From Flammula alnicola (Eukaryota; Basidiomycota; Agaricomycetes; Agaricales; Strophariaceae), in NCBI GenBank assembly GCA_015499995.1, contig JADNRV010000124.1, positions 95,317 to 159,316 on the forward strand: a stretch of 64,000 bases of DNA, given 5' to 3'. Below are positions 58,515-64,000 of this stretch, piece after piece (positions within the stretch are counted from its first letter, which is position 1; every line of letters begins with the position of its first letter). The notes beneath the pieces are model-generated. The model did no database searches. It worked only from the letters and a program-made list of their open reading frames with translations, and was not told the origin of the DNA. A program made the position numbers and the translations under genes.

Positions 58515-59817
58515 CTAAATAAGATGTTTGCACTTCTGACATACGTAGAACTTAGGTCCTGAGAGTGAGATATAGGAGACGAACGACTCTCCTACGACAG
58601 ATTTCCAGTCCGAAACTGTCACGCTATCTCGACGAAGCCGTCTGGCCTTATTGATGAGCCTTGCCGAGCCAGCGATCATCCAGTCTCCAGGAGGAGAGGG
58701 CAATGCACCACGGACCACCGGTGCCATTCGAATCATATGCTCGAGTGGGCCACTCATCCTCTTGGTCCGGAAGGGCATCCCAATGCAAGTAGGATGGTAC
58801 CATACCGCACATGTTTTGCAATACCGCTGCTCGTCCAGAACTGGGCTGTACACCTCATCGCAGGTGCAATGCCGATTCACATTCTAGAAAGAAAGAAAAA
58901 ACTCAGCGAGCGACATGTAAAATACAAAGCGACACTTACCTTCAGCACGCCATAGTCCTTTGTCGGCTGTGCTGACCCTCTCCAAGTTAGGATAAACCTG
59001 TGAAACCAGGATGACTGCTTGATAGGCCTAGTCAGGGCATCATTGTCGTCAAAGAAATGAACAGTCAATTTTGCTGTAAATGGCGTCAGAAAAATATAGG
59101 GGAGAATCTATCTAAATGGATAGCGCACATTGTATGCAAAGAGGGTCTATGACGTCCTTGTGGGTCGACAAGACCAGTTCTGCATTGCCCATCCGCTTGA
59201 TGATGGATCTATCTCTGTATCCCCCTGATTGAATAACAAGGAAAAGAAGAGAGAGAGAGAAAACAACGCACTTGTCTGTGAGCTTGACACCTTCAAGCTG
59301 AGACGGCGTATAAAACCACGCTCCCACCACCCATTTCTTTCCTGTTGCCCTATCTTTGTGCAAGGACACTATTTGCATCTTCCAATATTCATGTGGGTCA
59401 ATCACCGACGCATCCAGGTCAATCCCCTCATGGACTACGAAGACGCTGATAAAAAAAAAGGCATAAGGAATATAATATATAGGAATATAGGAATACGCAC
59501 CAATCATTTGCTCGGAGCGTCTCTGCCAATTCCTCGTTATCCTCCCCGGCCTTCAAGACCTCGAGTGCGTCGAACTGGGGCATCTTCAGAACCGCTGAAA
59601 GGGGAGGACATTGGTCAGGTCCAGGACTATGCCGCTGTTGCGTCTGGCGTCTGCTTCGGCCCTTTCTCGCCTGGTGTTTGATCTTTTTGGCGGCGTCTTC
59701 TGCAGCCGCGCGCTTCTTTCCTGTCCTATTTACGGCGGACGTTCCAGATGGTTCTCGTAAACGGATTTGCGTGCGGGCCATGAGGACGTGAGATGCGATC
59801 TGAGAAGAAATGTCCAA
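58515..59817 (-). CDS. BAH domain plus PHD-type zinc finger protein, one-base frameshift
   Basis: Exons on the minus strand: 59817-59501, 59445-59272, 59224-59129, 59073-58940, 58883-58515. The sum is 1,090 nt, one too many, traced to the five-G acceptor run at 59221-59225. With four G the product is 362 residues. After a basic N-terminus (KKRAAAEDAAKKIKHQARKG) comes a BAH domain: HEYWKMQIVSLHKDRATGKK, WVVGAWFYTPSQLEGV, MGNAELVLSTHKDVIDP. The C-terminus is a C4HC3-type finger (HCTCDE, YCKTCAVWYHPTCI, FYVCQKCK). Such modules bind nucleosomes or modified histone tails. Intron 2 is open in frame, so retention would give a longer variant. Confidence 0.8.
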
Positions 59818-60180
59818 AAGAGTTGAGCGTGACGTGGCCAGTGTTCCATCATAAATTCCATCATCCAGTGGCTGTGATCTTCCAGTTCCGGATCAAAGAG
59901 TGGACGCCGATGTACTATTATTGTAAGTTTCTGTAATCTAAATGGTCTGTCTATTCTATAAATGTATCTAGCAAATCTTCCAATCCTCTATTATGTTCCT
60001 GAGCTCCTCCACCTTTTCTCTGGTGGCTCTATTTCTATTTGGCCATGGATTGTTATTGCTAAGGTAACTTATAAGCACCTTGCATGTCCTGCAAACCGTC
60101 TTTTTAAACTTGAGAGACGACAGTTAACAATCCTCAGAATATGATTATATAAAACGAACTTACCAGTAACTCTTCGGAAC
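59818..60180. other. Upstream region of the BAH-PHD gene
   Basis: Short frames only; a plus-strand frame at 59962-60144 is hydrophobic but has no recognised features. Confidence 0.45.
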
Positions 60181-60221
60181 TGGCCTAATTCCAAAGGATT
60201 TCAACAGCTTCGTTGCATTCA

Positions 60222-60640
60222 GGCGTTCCGTAGGAATTTCGACATTCTGACTTCAGATTCGGATTCCCCGACCTTGAAAACCCCCCCTAGGTATTTCAGA
60301 TCACCCGAAACCACCCACGGGGAGGGGGTAAATTAAATAAACAGTTTAATCGTACGAAAAATCAAATATTTGGGCGTTCCGGTACGCCTGCAGAACGTCA
60401 ATCTAAAAATAGTTTGGGCGTTCATGGCGTTCCCAGCGTCAATCTAAAAATAAAGTAGACGCTCCTGGCGTCCTCGGCCATCATGTCAGGGACCGGTACG
60501 CGTATCCGATGCATGATGTCATTGCATCAAGACGTTCCCGAGGCGTTCCTTGATTCCCTTTGGCGTTCCCGACATGTTCCGTAGGCATTCCGTAGGCGTT
60601 CTTCTTTGTGGCCTCTGGCGTTCTTGCTGTCTGGTGGGTA
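60222..60640. repeat. Cluster of GGCGTTC motifs
   Basis: GGCGTTC(C) or close variants occur at least eight times (for example about 60222, 60373, 60418, 60426, 60542, 60561, 60595, 60617), interspersed with a repeated gcgtcaatctaaaaata block (from about 60395 and 60436). Same motif as at 44.6-45.2 kb but in the opposite orientation. Confidence 0.6.
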
Positions 60641-60668
60641 CCCTTGGCATTGCGTCATGCACTGGGCG

Positions 60669-61419
60669 TCGGGGAATAGGACTCCTATTCCCGTAGCTGG
60701 CTACGACTGAAAACAGGTGCCACGGAACTTAGGATTCAGTGGCTACGACAAGAAATAGCCTCCGGGAAACTTAGGGATCAGTGGCTACAACAAAATACCC
60801 TTCCAGAAAACTTAAAGCTCAGGAATTAAGTTCTGTGGAACTTATAAACAGCATGGCTACAAAAAAAAAGCCAAGGTGAGGTCTTTCACTGTGTAGCCAT
60901 GGCTACATGGCTACGATGCAAAACAGGTGCCCAGAAACTTAGGGATCGGTGGCTACAATGAAATTGCCTTCCTAGAAACTTAAGGATCACCTGGCTACAA
61001 AGAGTTAAGTTCCGTAGAACTTGTTTTTCAGCTTTGGTGTTTAGATTAACTGAACAAAGTATAGCCATTGCTATGGTGGCTACACTGGAAAGATCTTCTG
61101 GCAAACTTAATTCTGAGATGGCTACAAGTTCTGCAGAACTTAATTCTCACATAGCGACCTCTATCTTTTCAAGAATAAGTTTCATCACACTTGAGTCTGA
61201 AGGAGACTAAAAATCTCAAAGTAACTGTTAAATCAAAAAAGGCCAGCGAGTCCGCATGTGAATTTGGTAGCCGGTGGGACCTTTCCGGTTAGGATCTATT
61301 GTGCAACTGTGATTTTTTAGAAGATGTGCAATTTGGTCTTGGAAACTAGTAAAACAGACAGGCCGGAACAGAGTCGCAACTGAGCTTGGAAAGCCGGTAA
61401 TACACCCAGAATCTTATTC
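60669..61419. repeat. Long direct repeat, copy 1
   Basis: About 750 bp almost identical to 63251-64000. It begins tcgg followed by the perfect hairpin GGGAATAGGA-C-TCCTATTCCC and contains about ten spaced GTGGCTAC(R)A motifs, each followed by an AACTTA(G/A) box. Differences between the copies are a few one-base indels. Confidence 0.95.
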
Positions 61420-62760
61420 AAGTATTAAAGCCAGACATAAGTTTGGCCAAATTTGATAATTCAAAAAAGATGTCTCAGTGTCAAGTATAATCTTTTGCAC
61501 ACAAGGAACATGAGTTAGTTGAATGTGATTGTCTAGTTCTTAGCTTTTGCTATGGTGATAGAATTGTTGGTCTGATCTAAGAGAGAAAAGTCATCCAAGA
61601 ATTCTGAGTATGTTATTCAAGGACTGTCTATTGCTGAAGTAACCAAGAAGTGAAGCAGGCAGTGTTGGATCCAAAATAGACAGAAAAATGGCTTACAGAG
61701 ATTGGAAGGAGTGCCCAAAATGTACCACGCAAACTCAGTATAAATGCCAGATAAACTTATCACTTTTGCAAATTATTCAAAGACAATTATCTGCCCAAAA
61801 AAGGCCAGCGAGTCCGCATGTGAGCTTGAATACCGGTGGGACCTTTCCGGTTAGGATCTGTTGCACAACTGAGATAATTTAAAAATGTACAACTTAATCT
61901 TGAAAACTAGTAAAATAGACAAGCCGGAACAGAGTCGCAACTGAGTTTGGAAAGCTGGTGACAACCTCAGAATCTCATTCAAGTTAGACAACAGTTTGGC
62001 GGAACTTGTAGATGAGATCTCTCTTGAAAATTGATCAAAGACAATTATCGGTCTTCAGATAAAGGCAAAATGACTGTGCGTGTGCTTTCTAAATCTGACA
62101 ATATTTTTTAGTTTGATGCTTAGGTAATATACTGAGCAATGTTGAGCATTACAAGCTAAACTACTTTCTTTTTGAAAATGTCTTTGGTTTACTGGTTCAC
62201 AACTTCTATGATAAGCGACTTGTCAAGAGAGGTTTGTCTTTATCTAGTGGACGCAGAGTATGAAGTATGATACCAGTCACTTCAAGTATTGCTAATGTAT
62301 TTTGCGCATTAAAGAATACAAAAACTCATGTATTGTGACTTGGATATTTTTAGACAAAGAAATCAGTTCTATTAAATTTGCAGCTCAATGCGCAATATTA
62401 CAGTTGACTCAAAAAAGGCCAGCGAGTCCGCATGTGAGCTTGGAAGCCGGGGGGACTCTTCAGTTAGGATCTGTTGTACAACTCAGTTATTTTTTAAGAT
62501 GTACAACTTGATCTTAAAAACTCGTAAAATAGACAGGCCGGAAGTGAGTCGCAGCTGAGCTTGAAAAGCTGGCAGTCATATATGACTTTTCTGCTTCAAA
62601 TTGAATGCAAATAAATAGATTCACACTATTATTAAAAACAAGCCAGCAAGTCTGCGTAAAAGCTTGCAGGTCAAGAGGATCTGTTGTACAACTAAGATAT
62701 TTTTAAGGATAGGTAACTTGATCTTGCAAGCTTGTGAAATAAAGATACAAGAACTGAGTT
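61241..62760. repeat. Dispersed units of about 170 bp (GGCCAGCGAGTCCGC family)
   Basis: Units start at about 61241, 61803, 62417 and, degenerate, 62641, each running through ttaggatctgttg, acttgatctt and a gagtcgcaactgagctt box. Partial or further copies start at 62839 and 63823. The spacing is irregular (500-600 bp), so this is not a simple tandem satellite. Confidence 0.85.
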
Positions 62761-62910
62761 GAAAATAAGCTTAGAACATCAGTTCTTTTCTGTTTCTGAA
62801 TCAAATAAAAATCTCAAAGTCACTGTTAAATCAAAAAAGGCCAGCGAGTCCGCATCTAATGCTATTGGCGCCAGATTCGGCCCCCCGAATCCGCCAGTTT
62901 CTGCCATGCC

Positions 62911-63240
62911 CGGACTTATCCTTAGCGGCGCCGACTTATTGCTTTTATACATACTAAGTGCCTAAATACAGCGCCCCGGCACATAAGTCCAAGTCCTCGG
63001 ATGGTTTCGGGGGCTAAACCTTCGGAGATAGGGTAAGCATGGAGGGGGAGGCCTGCCGTAGCAGTAGTACTCGGACTTATCCTTAGCGGTGTTGACTTAT
63101 TGCTTATCTATGTAGTATATATCTAAATACAACACCCCGGGACTTAAGTCCATGTCCTTGGGTGTGGTTGGTGGCTAAACCTTTGGAGATAAGGTAAATA
63201 TTAAAGGGGTAGGCTAGCGGAGGCATTGATACTTGGACTA
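62911..63240. repeat. Tandem pair of about 161 bp with internal inverted GGACTTAT/ATAAGTCC
   Basis: Units begin cggacttatccttagcgg at 62911 and tcggacttatccttagcgg at 63071. Each also holds the inverted box ataagtcc or ttaagtcc about 80 bp later, giving a potential stem. Upstream, gattcggccccccgaatc forms a second hairpin. Confidence 0.8.
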
Positions 63241-63250
63241 ACAGACTGCA

Positions 63251-64000
63251 TCGGGGAATAGGACTCCTATTCCCGTAGCTGGCTACGACTGAAAACAGGT
63301 GCCACGGAACTTAGGATTCAGTGGCTACGACAAGAAATAGCCTCCGGGAAACTTAGGGATCAGTGGCTACAACAAAATACCCTTCCAGAAAACTTAAAGC
63401 TCAGGAATTAAGTTCTGTGGAACTTATAAACAGCATGGCTACAAAAAAAAAAGCCAAGGTGAGGTCTTTCACTGTGTAGCCATGGCTACATGGCTACGAT
63501 GCAAAACAGGTGCCCAGAAACTTAGGGATCGGTGGCTACAATGAAATTGCCTTCCTAGAAACTTAAGGATCACCTGGCTACAAAGAGTTAAGTTCCGTAG
63601 AACTTGTTTTTCAGCTTTGGTGTTTAGATTAACTGAACAAAGTATAGCCATTGCTATGGTGGCTACACTGGAAAGATCTTCTGGCAAACTTAATTCTGAG
63701 ATGGCTACAAGTTCTGCAGAACTTAATTCTCACATAGCGACCTCTATCTTTCAAGAATAAGTTTCATCACACTTGAGTCTGAAGGAGACTAAAAATCTCA
63801 AAGTAACTGTTAAATCAAAAAAGGCCAGCGAGTCCGCATGTGAATTTGGTAGCCGGTGGGACCTTTCCGGTTAGGATCTATTGTGCAACTGTGATTTTTT
63901 AGAAGATGTGCAATTTGGTCTTGGAAACTAGTAAAAAGACAGGCCGGAACAGAGTCGCAACTGAGCTTGGAAAGCCGGTAATACACCCAGAATCTTATTC
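63251..64000. repeat. Long direct repeat, copy 2 (continues past the window)
   Basis: Matches 60669-61419 up to the last base of the window, so the repeat unit is at least 750 bp and the period is 2,582 bp. The left junction (gcatcgggg versus gcgtcgggg) coincides with the start of the GGGAATAGG hairpin. Confidence 0.95.

Noticed and set aside
60886..61104. Minus-strand 72-codon frame repeated identically at 63469-63687 as a conserved small gene
   Set aside because: It lies wholly within the 750-bp direct repeat, so identity reflects the DNA repeat and not protein conservation; it has no recognisable features and overlaps the GGCTAC box array.

Overview
This window is nuclear DNA from a filamentous basidiomycete, most likely an Agaricomycete. 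Nearly every gene is split by many short GT-AG introns (about 46-85 bp). The families are typical of mushrooms: F-box proteins, a ferric reductase next to a Ctr copper transporter, MFS transporters, a type II fucosyltransferase-like protein, an FtsJ-like methyltransferase, a heme-haloperoxidase remnant, a TET/JBP oxygenase, and basidiomycete transposons. No rRNA, tRNA or CRISPR was recognised. The species cannot be named from the sequence alone.

Layout, 0-26.6 kb (mostly host genes): a secreted Pro/Thr-rich protein (1.5-2.4 kb); an O-fucosyltransferase-like membrane protein with one unusually long intron (4.8-8.9 kb); an FtsJ-type methyltransferase (9.4-10.6 kb); a 5'-truncated decayed copy of the fucosyltransferase gene (11.4-13.5 kb); a sugar transporter (13.7-15.5 kb); a small five-exon gene (15.7-16.5 kb); a heme-haloperoxidase relic (17.5-17.9 kb); two F-box genes (19.1-23.1 kb); and a metal-uptake pair of ferric reductase and Ctr copper transporter (23.3-26.6 kb).

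Layout, 27-49 kb (gene-poor with scattered genes and elements): a 307-bp hAT-type MITE with an 8-bp target duplication (27.7 kb); a drug/H+ antiporter-type MFS gene (31.0-33.2 kb); a conserved hypothetical gene (36.6-37.4 kb); an aldo/keto reductase (38.0-39.6 kb); and an ORF1-only non-LTR retroelement with poly(A) tail and 14-bp target duplication (41.7-43.4 kb).

Layout, 49-64 kb (mobile and repetitive): a complete 4,209-bp TA-flanked transposon. Its single intact five-exon gene fuses a Ulp1/SENP-type cysteine protease to a pogo-like DDE transposase. It interrupts one copy of a 434-bp direct repeat, and the second copy 5.7 kb away still shows the empty TA site. Minisatellites and gene relics follow. 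Next come a TET/JBP 2-oxoglutarate oxygenase (56.8-58.5 kb) and a BAH-PHD chromatin-reader gene (58.5-59.8 kb), converging tail to tail with a 25-bp gap. The window ends in repeats, including a roughly 750-bp sequence present twice 2,582 bp apart and almost identical.

Several otherwise convincing genes carry exactly one single-base indel, mostly in homopolymers, while neighbours of similar or greater length are perfectly in frame. This looks more like residual assembly error than decay, but the sequence alone cannot settle it. Exon coordinates below were derived by hand from splice signals, reading-frame continuity and family resemblance; where exon sums divide by three, this is stated as support.
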